8,561 nt of DNA. It comes from an uncultured Collinsella sp. Its GTDB lineage: Bacteria > Actinomycetota > Coriobacteriia > Coriobacteriales > Coriobacteriaceae. The stretch lies in the NCBI GenBank assembly GCA_900551555.1, contig URWC01000073.1:1-8561 (forward strand). Reading direction: 5' to 3'. The notes under the pieces are model-generated. The model was given only the letters and a program-made list of their open reading frames with translations, had not been told where the DNA came from and ran no database searches. This document shows, piece after piece, positions 1 to 6,315 of this stretch; the stretch's first letter is position 1, and each line of letters begins with the position of its first letter. The position numbers were made by a program, and so were the translations under genes.

Positions 1-1039
1 CCTCGCGGCAGCGGGTAACGACCTCGGCCACGCTCGTGCCCTCGAGCATGCGGAAGTTGATATTGGCCCACATATCCTGCGGCATCACGTTGGCGCCGGT
101 GCTGCCGCCCTCGATTTGGGTCGGTGCACAGGTGGTGGTCACGAGCGGATAGAGCTTCTTGCTGGCGAGGCACTCGCGCACGATGACGTCCTTGTTGGCG
201 GCAATCTCATCCGCCGTGTAGAGCCCCAGCTTGACGAGCTGTGCGGCAAGCAGGTCCGTGGCGCGCGTCGGCCACTCGATATCGCAGATTGCGGTGATGG
301 AGCGGCTCAGTACCTCGAGCGATGTGCCGCCGTAGGGGTTGGACGAATGCCCGCCCTCACTCTTCGTCTTGAGCACAATATCGGCGTAGCCCTTCTCGGC
401 AAGGTCGACATGCATAAGCCAGCCCTCGCCCGCGCCGTACTCGGCAGCTGGAACGATGCGGTAGTCACCCTCGTCGATCAGGTACTCAAGCTCAATGCCG
501 CGCTCCTCGAGCGCGCGGCCGATGGCGCCTGCGCCGTACTGCGTAGTCTCCTCGTCCTGGCCAAAGGCCAGGAGCAGCGTGCGCTCGTGCTGCCAACCGT
601 GCGCCAGCGCATACTCAACCGCCTCGAGAATGCCTGCGACCTGGTCTTTCATATCGATGGCGCCGCGACCCCAAATGTAGGTGTCGTCTACATGCCCGCT
701 AAAGGGGGCGTACGTCCAGTCGTCCTCGGTACCCGGCACCACGGGGACCACGTCCATGTGACCCATGAGCACAACGGGCTTGAGTGCGGGGTCGGAGCCG
801 GAAAGCGTCACCAGCAACGAATGATCGATGAGCTCGACCTTCCCCGCTGTAAATACGTGCGGCCAGGCCTGCTGCATATAGGCGCGCAGGTCGTCGAACG
901 GCCGCCAGTCCACTGCCTCGGCATCCATGCTCGAAATGGTCGGAAACGACAGCACACGGCCCAGGCGCTCGCATGCGCCGGCCTCGTCTATACCGGCAAA
1001 ATCATCCTCATGCGCAAAGAAGCGCCAAACCTCGGCCAT
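1..1039 (-). CDS. M20 family metallopeptidase, carboxypeptidase S / PM20D1-like (C-terminus cut by window edge)
   Basis: Zinc-dependent hydrolase of amide bonds, predicted cytoplasmic because no signal peptide is visible. 346 residues are present and the stop lies outside the window. Motifs in order: GHMDVVPV near residues 93-100 (His94 metal ligand, Asp96), a Trp-x-x-x-Pro-Phe-Ser-Gly stretch near 108-115, WGRGAIDMKD at 123-132 (bridging Asp129), FGQDEET at 159-165 (catalytic Glu and metal ligand, Glu163/Glu164), IDEG at 188-191, and GGHSSNP at 229-235 in the lid domain. This order, especially the WGRGAxDMK and DEG motifs, matches the CPS1/PM20D1 branch better than ArgE or DapE. The ATG at 1039 has AAAGGA 7 nt upstream. 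It lies 72 bp downstream of the ABC ATPase on the same strand, suggesting it acts on what the transporter imports. The substrate (peptide, N-acyl amino acid or other amide) cannot be told from sequence. Confidence 0.88.
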   Translation of the reverse strand, partial: MAEVWRFFAHEDDFAGIDEAGACERLGRVLSFPTISSMDAEAVDWRPFDDLRAYMQQAWPHVFTAGKVELIDHSLLVTLSGSDPALKPVVLMGHMDVVPVVPGTEDDWTYAPFSGHVDDTYIWGRGAIDMKDQVAGILEAVEYALAHGWQHERTLLLAFGQDEETTQYGAGAIGRALEERGIELEYLIDEGDYRIVPAAEYGAGEGWLMHVDLAEKGYADIVLKTKSEGGHSSNPYGGTSLEVLSRSITAICDIEWPTRATDLLAAQLVKLGLYTADEIAANKDVIVRECLASKKLYPLVTTTCAPTQIEGGSTGANVMPQDMWANINFRMLEGTSVAEVVTRCRE

Positions 1040-1063
1040 GACATCCTTTCGATTGTGATGACG

Positions 1064-1088
1064 AGGGCCGCCCCACCGGAGCGGCCCT
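1064..1088 (-). repeat. GC-rich hairpin between ABC ATPase and M20 peptidase genes
   Basis: A perfect 8-bp inverted repeat, AGGGCCGC (1064-1071) and GCGGCCCT (1081-1088), with a 9-nt loop. It sits 24 bp after the ATPase stop codon and 25 bp before the peptidase start. Neither strand has a T-run after the stem, so it is not a canonical intrinsic terminator. It could be a weak or Rho-assisted terminator, or a stem that sets the relative mRNA levels of transporter and peptidase. Confidence 0.5.
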
Positions 1089-1111
1089 GCCACATAAGCG
1101 TTTGCGGTCGT

Positions 1112-1897
1112 TTACTTGTCCTCGAGATAACGTGAGAGGAACTCGCGGGTACGCTGGTGCTTGGGGTTGCCAAAGAGCTCCGCCGGCGCGGCGTCCTCGA
1201 GGACCACGCCCTTGTCCATAAAGACCACGCGGTCGGACACCGTGCGGGCAAAGGCCATCTCGTGCGTGACGACGACCATGGTCATGCCGTCGGCAGCGAG
1301 CTTGCGCATGACCTCGAGCACCTCTCCCACGATCTCGGGGTCGAGTGCGGAGGTCGGCTCGTCGAACAGCATGATCTGCGGATTCATGCATAGGGCACGA
1401 GCGATGGCAACGCGCTGCTTTTGGCCGCCGGACAGGCGACCCACGGCGGCGTGCGCGAACTTCTCGAGCCCCACGCTCGTCAGATGCTCCATCGCGACCT
1501 TCTCGGCCTCGGCCTTGCTCATCTTTTTGAGCGTGACGGGCGCGAGCGTGCAGTTGTCGAGCACATCCATGTTGTTGAACAGGTTAAAGCCCTGGAACAC
1601 CATGCCGATGTCCTCGCGCAGCTTGTTGATGTTGCAGCGCTCGGCCGTGAGGTCCTGGCCGTGGAACCAAATGTGGCCCGCGTCCGGAGTCTCGAGCAGG
1701 TTGAGGCAGCGCAGGAAGGTCGACTTGCCCGAACCCGAGGCGCCGATGATGGTGACGACCTCGCCGGGATTGACGGACAGGTCGATGCCCTTGAGTACCT
1801 CGAGCGAGCCGAAGCTCTTGCGCAGGCCCTCAACGCGGATGAGCGGCTCATTGGTCTGTGCGGCGGCCGCAACGCCGGTAATGGCGGTATCTGCCAT
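1112..1897 (-). CDS. Polar amino acid ABC transporter ATP-binding protein
   Basis: Cytoplasmic ATPase that powers amino acid import, 261 aa, a usual length for the GlnQ/HisP family. It shows Walker A GASGSGKST (52-60), Q-loop Gln102 in VFQGFNLF, signature LSGGQ (155-159), Walker B IMLFDE (175-180), D-loop SALD (183-186) and switch His212 in VVTHEM. FNLFNNMDVLDN and the C-terminal pattern ending in REFLSRYL are typical of the polar amino acid group. The start is the ATG at 1897, with GAGGAG just upstream. An in-frame ATG at 1972 would add 25 residues of low-complexity sequence lying inside the permease gene, and is rejected. It follows the permease by 22 bp on the same strand, as in an operon. 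The substrate is not readable from the ATPase; glutamine, glutamate, cystine, histidine or arginine are all possible. Confidence 0.95.
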   Translation of the reverse strand: MADTAITGVAAAAQTNEPLIRVEGLRKSFGSLEVLKGIDLSVNPGEVVTIIGASGSGKSTFLRCLNLLETPDAGHIWFHGQDLTAERCNINKLREDIGMVFQGFNLFNNMDVLDNCTLAPVTLKKMSKAEAEKVAMEHLTSVGLEKFAHAAVGRLSGGQKQRVAIARALCMNPQIMLFDEPTSALDPEIVGEVLEVMRKLAADGMTMVVVTHEMAFARTVSDRVVFMDKGVVLEDAAPAELFGNPKHQRTREFLSRYLEDK

Positions 1898-1919
1898 GAT
1901 AATTCTCCTCGTCTTGAGC

Positions 1920-3068
1920 CTAGTTGGAGCTGGGCAGCGTGACCGGAGCCTCGGCGCCGAGCTTTTTGCCAAAGGCCTCGAGCAGGCGGCTCGCCACGAG
2001 CGTCAGGATCAGGTAGACCACGAGCGCCACGCAGTAGACCTCCATCTGGCGGTAGTACACGCCGGCGACGGTGGTGGTGGCGTACATGAGGTCGAACACG
2101 CCGATGACCGAGAGCACCGACGAATCCTTGATGTTGATGATGAGCTCGTTGGTGAGCGCCGGAATCGCGTTTTTAATGCCCTGGGGGAACACGACCTTGC
2201 GCATAGCCTGCCACTGCGAAAGGCCCAGCGAGCGCGCCGCCTCGGCCTGGCCGGGATCGATGGACTCGATGCCGCCGCGCAGGACCTCCATCATGTAGGC
2301 GGTGGAGTTGAGCGAGATGGTAACGAGGCCGGCGGTGAAGGTGCTCCAAATCTGGTTGGCCTGAGCGGTCTCGAAGCCCATGCCGCGCAAAACGGTGAAG
2401 CCCGCGTAATAGATGAGCAGGCCCTGGACCATCATGGGCGTGCCGCGCACGATGGTGGAGTAGATGGTCGCAAAGCCGCGGCCGATACTCTTAAAGAAGC
2501 GCACCAGGTCGTTATCCACGCGGTCGAAGGTCTGAATACGCAGGAACACAAAGAGCAGTGCCAGGAAGAATGCGATGACGGTGCCGAAGGTGGCAAGCGC
2601 GATGGTGATCTCGATACCGCGAATAAAGAAGTCCCCGCTCTTGTAGGTCATGTAGACCAGGCTCGACAAAAAGTCGCTGGGGTTGGAGTCCGAGACAATA
2701 CTCACCTGCACCAGGTCGATAAACGACATGACGCAGCGGTCGATAAAGAAAACTGCCGCGATGGCGACCACGACGTAGCTGCCCAGGCGTGCGCCACGAC
2801 GGCAACGCTCGGATGCGAACGGCGACTTTACGCGATAGTCGCTCCAGTGCATAAGCTTGGTGACCAGCGCCGCCGCCGACACGACGAGCCAGGACCAAAG
2901 GATTGCCCAGAGGCAGTCTTGGAACACGCCCGTAGGCGCCAAGAAACTCATCGGCGTGGGGTTGCGTTGGCTAAACGCCAGGCCGAGCGCCGCGATAACA
3001 CTCGTGCCCAGGTATACATAACGGTGGTCGGCCTTGAAAAAGGAGGCCAGGCGATTAATGGTTTTCAT
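1920..3068 (-). CDS. Polar amino acid ABC transporter permease with extra N-terminal membrane domain
   Basis: Integral membrane subunit of an amino acid importer, 382 aa. The C-terminal part (about 147-370) is a HisM/GlnP-type permease. It has RGTPMMVQGLLIYY (208-221), a hallmark of this family, and the EAA loop starting EAARSLGLSQWQAMRK at residue 276, which contacts the ATPase. The family usually has about 220 residues. Here about 145 residues precede the domain, with hydrophobic stretches near 19-33, 51-72 and 96-117, probably three extra membrane segments separated by a basic loop (79-94). Only one permease gene is present, so a homodimer is likely. The ATG at 3068 has GGGAGG 4 nt upstream, and this Shine-Dalgarno overlaps the solute-binding-protein stop codon, suggesting translational coupling. 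The family assignment is firm; the role of the N-terminal domain is unknown. Confidence 0.93.
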   Translation of the reverse strand: MKTINRLASFFKADHRYVYLGTSVIAALGLAFSQRNPTPMSFLAPTGVFQDCLWAILWSWLVVSAAALVTKLMHWSDYRVKSPFASERCRRGARLGSYVVVAIAAVFFIDRCVMSFIDLVQVSIVSDSNPSDFLSSLVYMTYKSGDFFIRGIEITIALATFGTVIAFFLALLFVFLRIQTFDRVDNDLVRFFKSIGRGFATIYSTIVRGTPMMVQGLLIYYAGFTVLRGMGFETAQANQIWSTFTAGLVTISLNSTAYMMEVLRGGIESIDPGQAEAARSLGLSQWQAMRKVVFPQGIKNAIPALTNELIINIKDSSVLSVIGVFDLMYATTTVAGVYYRQMEVYCVALVVYLILTLVASRLLEAFGKKLGAEAPVTLPSSN

Positions 3069-3077
3069 GCTGCCTCC

Positions 3078-4004
3078 CTATGCCGGCTGACGGTCGAGGC
3101 ACGCGTCCCACATTTGGTCGCGCTCCTCTTGGCTAATGCCCTTGAGTGTCTTGTCGATGAGCTTAAGCAGCTTGTCCGAGCCCTTGCGGCAGCCGACGTT
3201 TGCCGTGACCTCCTGCTTAAAGCCCTCGCCCTCGGCAAATTGAATCGGCACGATACCCGGGTTTTGGGCCATATAGCCCTTCTCGTTCTCGGTATTGTAG
3301 GTCACGGCGTCGCAGGTGCCCTGCAGCAGGTTCGAAAACACCGTGGGGACGGAGTCGACCGGGTTCTTGTGCACAACGCCCGGGATCTCGTCGATGACGG
3401 TATCGAGCATGGTGTCCTTTTGGCCGAGTACCGTTGCGCCGCTAAAGTCGCTGAGCTTGGTCGCATTTTGGTAGGGCGAGCCCTCTTTTACGAACAGGCC
3501 AAAGTAGCCAATGAAGTACGGATCGGAAAAGCCGACGGACTCCTCGCGCTCGGGCGTGGCGCTCATGCCGGCGATGATGAGGTCGATTTGGCCGTTGTTG
3601 AGCGAATCGATAAGACCCGAGAAGCTCTGCTTGACGGCAACGGGCTCGCCACCGAGGGCCTTGCAGACGATCTTGGCGATCTGCACGTCGTAACCATCGG
3701 CATAGGCGCCCTTCACGTTGTCGATGGGGATGGTGTACTCGCTGGCTTCGGAGACCTGCCAGTTGTACGGGGCGTAGGCCGCCTCCATGCCGATGCGGAT
3801 CTTGTCCTTGCCGATCACGGAATCGGACAGGTCGTCGCGACCGCCGCCCGTCGTGGGCTGAACCACCTTGAGCGTGGACGGGCGCTGACAGCCGGCGAGC
3901 GCGCCGGCGACGACGGAAGCGCTCGCAGCGAGAGCGCTTCCCAAAAAGATGCGACGGCTGCATACCGGCTGTGGATGCGCGTCGCGTTGATGGGGAGAAT
4001 GCAT
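3078..4004 (-). CDS. Amino acid ABC transporter substrate-binding lipoprotein with Tat-like signal
   Basis: Extracytoplasmic receptor that binds the amino acid and delivers it to the permease, 308 aa. The signal region has a twin-arginine-like motif SRRIFLG (16-22), a hydrophobic stretch (about 21-38) and a lipobox LAGC with Cys39, so it is predicted to be exported folded by Tat and then lipid-anchored. The mature part is a family 3 solute-binding protein (SBP_bac_3): GMEAAYAPYNW (72-82) after the first strand, GYDVQIAKIVCKALG (104-118), and DLIIAGMSATPEREE (141-155) followed by FSDPYF (159-164), the family signature. The start is the ATG at 4004 with GGAAGG 6 nt upstream. An in-frame ATG at 4076 has no visible ribosome site and would put 24 residues before the signal peptide. 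The stop is 9 nt before the permease start. The ligand is unknown. Confidence 0.93.
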   Translation of the reverse strand: MHSPHQRDAHPQPVCSRRIFLGSALAASASVVAGALAGCQRPSTLKVVQPTTGGGRDDLSDSVIGKDKIRIGMEAAYAPYNWQVSEASEYTIPIDNVKGAYADGYDVQIAKIVCKALGGEPVAVKQSFSGLIDSLNNGQIDLIIAGMSATPEREESVGFSDPYFIGYFGLFVKEGSPYQNATKLSDFSGATVLGQKDTMLDTVIDEIPGVVHKNPVDSVPTVFSNLLQGTCDAVTYNTENEKGYMAQNPGIVPIQFAEGEGFKQEVTANVGCRKGSDKLLKLIDKTLKGISQEERDQMWDACLDRQPA

Positions 4005-4113
4005 AATCTGCCTTCCCTGTTGAATCGTATGCTGACGACTTAACAGGATATACGCCAGCGACCAGCAGCGCAGCACAAGCTCGAAAAATTAATAGACACA
4101 CGGTAGTCATTGG

Positions 4114-4151
4114 GGACGTCGATGTTTTGGCAATGCCGGCGAGCGACGTCC
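4114..4151. repeat. Interrupted palindrome upstream of the ABC transporter operon
   Basis: GGACGTCG (4114-4121) and CGACGTCC (4144-4151) form an 8-bp perfect inverted repeat. A small inner GGC/GCC pair around AAT (4129-4137) could extend it as a structured hairpin. It lies 110-147 bp upstream of the solute-binding-protein start, where a promoter or operator would be expected. It could be a regulator site or an RNA leader structure; nothing identifies the factor. Confidence 0.45.
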
Positions 4152-4237
4152 AGAGCGAACAAGTGGCATGAAAAAGGCAAGGCATGACCAGAAGGTCTAT
4201 GCCTTGCCTTATGAATGACAAATTATCGCTCTGGACG
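4147..4237. repeat. 12-bp inverted repeat enclosing the epimerase terminator
   Basis: CGTCCAGAGCGA (4147-4158) and TCGCTCTGGACG (4226-4237) are exact reverse complements 67 bp apart, with the intrinsic terminator at 4171-4210 between them. The left arm overlaps the CGACGTCC arm of the neighbouring palindrome by five bases (4147-4151), so in RNA the two pairings compete. Position and base pairing are seen directly; any function is inference. Confidence 0.55.
4171..4210 (-). terminator. Intrinsic terminator of the aldose epimerase gene
   Basis: A perfect 12-bp stem, AAGGCAAGGCAT (4174-4185) with ATGCCTTGCCTT (4199-4210), continues into GACC/GGTC with one bulged base and an AGAA-type tetraloop. 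Read on the minus strand the stem ends in TTTTT (complement of 4171-4175). It starts 58 bp after the epimerase stop codon. No T-run exists in the other direction, so it ends leftward transcripts and insulates the ABC operon. Confidence 0.88.
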
Positions 4238-4267
4238 GCGCGCAGCATCGACCGAGCGGCGGAACCT

Positions 4268-5161
4268 CTAGAGCAAGGTGACGCTAAAGCTGCGTTTATC
4301 GGTAGCGCCGGGAGCCAAGGTGATGGTGTTGACCTTGTGCTCAAAGACATCGTCCTCGGTGTCCATGGTGGTATGACCGGTCCAGGGCTCGAGCGCCACA
4401 AACGGAGCGTCGTTGGCGGCAGACCACACGCCAATGTACTTAAAGCCCTCAAAGTCGATCTTGACGCCGTGGCCCGACTTGCGGCCGCGCAGCGTGAGCG
4501 TGGAGCCCGGAGTATCGGTGAACATGATGGCATCGTTATCGAAGCTACGGTGCGTGATGGGCAGCACGTCCGAGTTATCGGGAGCCTTGTAGCTACCCTC
4601 GAACGTCATAAGACCGTCGGGCGTGATGATGGGAGCCTCGTTGGTCCAAGCCTCGGTAAACGCCAACTCGTAATCCTCGAACGCCTCGTCCTCGGCACCG
4701 GGGGCGGGCACGTTAAATGCGGGGTGGCCGCCCACCGAGAACGGCAGGTCCACGTCGCCGGTGTTGGTGACGGCAAAGGTCTGCGTGAGGGTAGCGTCGC
4801 CGGTCAGGGCATAGGTCATGTTGAGCTTAAAGTGGAACGGAAAGGCCTTGAGCGACTCGGACGTGTCGGTGATCTCGTACGTTACCGAGGAGCCGTCCTC
4901 CGAAACCTCGACCAGCTTGTGCTCGACGATGCGCGCGAGTCCGTGGCGCGGCATCTCGCAGGTGCCGGCCGCAGACGTTGCCGTGTTGTTGCGCAGCGAG
5001 CCCACAATGGGGAACAGGATGGGCGCGTGCTTGCCCCAAAAGGCGGGGTCGCCCTGCCACAGATACTCGTTGCCGTTGAGGGCAAGGCTCGTGAGCTGGG
5101 CGCCCATGGAATCGATGGCCGCGGTGAGGCCGCCGCGCTTGATGGTAGTGACGGTAGACAT
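4268..5161 (-). CDS. Aldose 1-epimerase family protein (LacX-like)
   Basis: Predicted cytoplasmic mutarotase-fold enzyme, 297 aa, that interconverts alpha and beta anomers of an aldose or a related sugar or sugar phosphate. Family features are visible: YLWQGDPAFWGKHAPILFPIVG (roughly 33-54), including the conserved Trp-Gln and Phe-Pro-x-Val-Gly elements; PRHGLAR with His73; GGHPAFNVP with the catalytic His146; and ALEPWTG with the catalytic base Glu258. This pattern fits the LacX-like subgroup rather than classical GalM. The ATG at 5161 has GGAGG 7 nt upstream. An in-frame ATG at 5185 would add eight residues encoded across that ribosome site and is rejected. No sugar kinase or transporter is adjacent, so the physiological sugar is unknown. 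An exact palindrome (5182-5204) sits just upstream and a strong terminator follows. Confidence 0.9.
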   Translation of the reverse strand: MSTVTTIKRGGLTAAIDSMGAQLTSLALNGNEYLWQGDPAFWGKHAPILFPIVGSLRNNTATSAAGTCEMPRHGLARIVEHKLVEVSEDGSSVTYEITDTSESLKAFPFHFKLNMTYALTGDATLTQTFAVTNTGDVDLPFSVGGHPAFNVPAPGAEDEAFEDYELAFTEAWTNEAPIITPDGLMTFEGSYKAPDNSDVLPITHRSFDNDAIMFTDTPGSTLTLRGRKSGHGVKIDFEGFKYIGVWSAANDAPFVALEPWTGHTTMDTEDDVFEHKVNTITLAPGATDKRSFSVTLL

Positions 5162-5181
5162 GCTACTTCCTCCAAAAGTAA

Positions 5182-5204
5182 ACAATAGTGTCGAGGGCTA
5201 TTGT
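5182..5204. repeat. Palindrome just upstream of the aldose epimerase gene, candidate operator
   Basis: ACAATAG (5182-5188) and CTATTGT (5198-5204) are perfect 7-bp arms with a 9-bp spacer. The element ends about 20 bp before the start codon and next to the Shine-Dalgarno, and on the minus strand one arm contains TATTGT, which could serve as a -10 box. A two-fold-symmetric 23-bp site in this position is typical of a repressor operator, but no regulator gene is nearby. The rest of the 113-bp gap shows only a weak GTCCC/GGGAC stem and no clear terminator for the upstream gene. Confidence 0.4.
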
Positions 5205-5274
5205 CCCACTCTTGGCGGCGAGACGGGACGGCAGGCGATTATTGAGTAGCCATAGCGGAATGAGCGGCGAGCGC

Positions 5275-6144
5275 CTACTGGGTATCTACGTAAAGGTCGA
5301 ACCCGCCCTGCGGTGTGGTGTCGACCGTGTCGGGCGCCTGTGAGTTAAAGTTCACGGGAACCATGCGCTTTGAGGCGCGGAAGCGCGTGCCGTCGGTGGC
5401 GACGGGCGGTTCATCGACCGTGAGCTCGTAGTCGCCAGGCTTGAGCTCGATGCCGTCACCAGCGGAATTGACGTATTGATACTCGTCAATCGTCTGCCCT
5501 TTGAGCGTGCGCCCCACGATGTGGATGAGCATTTGGCTGTCGCCGCGCGCGGTGTCCCACGTCGCGCCGTCCTTGACCTCGACCGACACATGCACCGAGC
5601 GCGTACGACCGAGCGATTGCTCGACAGACATCTCGACCTTGGCGGCGTCTTTTCGCTGTTGTTCGACATGACTCCAGACGTTTCCAATTACCGAGCATGC
5701 GATAACGCCGGCCATGAAGGCGATAAGGATGGGGCCAAGCGGAGAGCGACGTCCTGCATCTTCCTCGCGAGACAGATTGGGGCGACGTGTGGGTGCGGGC
5801 GCCTGAGCGCCCCGCGAGGGCACGTCGAGAATGCTGAAGGATGCCGTGCTGTCGGGATCGATGGTGTGACGCGGCTGTGGGGTCTTTGCCGGCGAGATGG
5901 ACATGTCGGCTGGCTCGCCGAGCGTGGCCGTAGCGTCGGCCTTGGCCTCGTCTGCCTCGGCCTGGGCCCAAGCTTGTTCGAAGGTCAGGGGCTCGACGGG
6001 GTCGAGGGCGGCGTCCGAATCGGCGGCGACGTCGTTGCCGGTCTCGTCCTCGTCGCTCGACACGTCACGCGGCATGGACTCGTCCCACTCCTCGTCCGGA
6101 GCCTCACCCTCGCTATACCACCATTCAAAGTTATCGATATCCAT
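5275..6144 (-). CDS. Unrecognised single-pass membrane protein, acidic N-terminus and beta-rich C-terminal domain
   Basis: 289 aa; I do not recognise the family. Residues 1-80 are strongly acidic (many Asp/Glu, a Trp-rich start FEWWY at 6-10) and look disordered. Residues 85-135 are Pro/Arg-rich. One hydrophobic membrane segment spans about 136-156, preceded by GRRSPLG, so a cytoplasmic N-terminus and outside C-terminus are likely by the positive-inside rule. A short charged, possibly helical stretch (157-180) leads to a predicted beta-rich domain (182-289). There GIELKPGDYELTVDEPP (231-247) resembles the Pro-Gly-x-Tyr turn of carboxypeptidase-regulatory or Ig-like modules. The ATG at 6144 has AAGGGG about 9 nt upstream, a loose spacing. 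It lies 113 bp upstream of the epimerase on the same strand and may be co-transcribed, but no functional link is evident. A cell-envelope or sensory role is only a guess. Confidence 0.8.
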   Translation of the reverse strand: MDIDNFEWWYSEGEAPDEEWDESMPRDVSSDEDETGNDVAADSDAALDPVEPLTFEQAWAQAEADEAKADATATLGEPADMSISPAKTPQPRHTIDPDSTASFSILDVPSRGAQAPAPTRRPNLSREEDAGRRSPLGPILIAFMAGVIACSVIGNVWSHVEQQRKDAAKVEMSVEQSLGRTRSVHVSVEVKDGATWDTARGDSQMLIHIVGRTLKGQTIDEYQYVNSAGDGIELKPGDYELTVDEPPVATDGTRFRASKRMVPVNFNSQAPDTVDTTPQGGFDLYVDTQ

Positions 6145-6185
6145 ACGGGGCGCCCCTTAGGCCTCGCAAATAAACACTCGCTAGC

Positions 6186-6191
6186 CTTATA
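6186..6191 (-). promoter_or_regulatory. Possible -10 element for the membrane-protein gene
   Basis: Read on the minus strand, TATAAG lies 42 bp upstream of the ATG at 6144 and matches the sigma-70-type -10 consensus at five of six positions. The matching -35 region is poor (a GTGAGC-like hexamer at 18-bp spacing), so this is a suggestion only. Confidence 0.3.
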
Positions 6192-6230
6192 CCCCCAGAC
6201 GGCACCGAAGCTCACCCGCGCCGGACACGA

Positions 6231-6295
6231 AAACCGTCACAACATTCGACGCTTTTCTTCGATTTCGAGATTTTCATCGAATGTTGTGATGGTTT
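6231..6295. repeat. Long intergenic inverted repeat (19-bp arms)
   Basis: Arms 6231-6249 and 6277-6295 pair over 19 bp with a single G.T pair (G6236-T6290); the inner 13 bp, TCACAACATTCGA against TCGAATGTTGTGA, are perfect. The 27-nt centre contains further TTCGA/TCGA copies. There is no T-run after either side, so it does not look like an intrinsic terminator. It sits in the divergent region between the membrane protein and the MFS gene. The 261-bp gap 6145-6405 otherwise holds the hairpin at 6316-6348 and the MFS leader. It may be a dispersed intergenic repeat or a non-autonomous mobile relic; only one copy is in this window. Confidence 0.7.
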
Positions 6296-6315
6296 GGGCG
6301 ACTGGCCGGCAGCGC

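Noticed and set aside
116..1135. A 339-codon plus-strand open frame
   Set aside because: It is in exact antisense register to the M20 peptidase, which has all its catalytic motifs on the other strand.
1898..1972. Longer start for the ABC ATPase
   Set aside because: The extension overlaps the permease C-terminus and lacks a ribosome site, while the ATG at 1897 has GAGGAG.
1161..4043. A 960-codon open frame on the plus strand across the whole ABC operon
   Set aside because: It is antisense to three strongly supported genes. Over the receptor and permease genes it is in exact antisense register, so it stays open simply because those genes avoid TTA, CTA and TCA codons in a high-GC genome. Its translation has no recognisable domain.
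4005..4170. A riboswitch or T-box leader for the ABC operon
   Set aside because: I looked for known amino-acid-sensing leaders such as lysine, glycine and T-box elements and saw no recognisable core. The inverted repeats present do not match those architectures. No convincing -35/-10 pair was found either.
4184..5188. A 334-codon plus-strand open frame
   Set aside because: It is antisense to the aldose epimerase gene, starts inside the terminator hairpin, and shows no protein family features.
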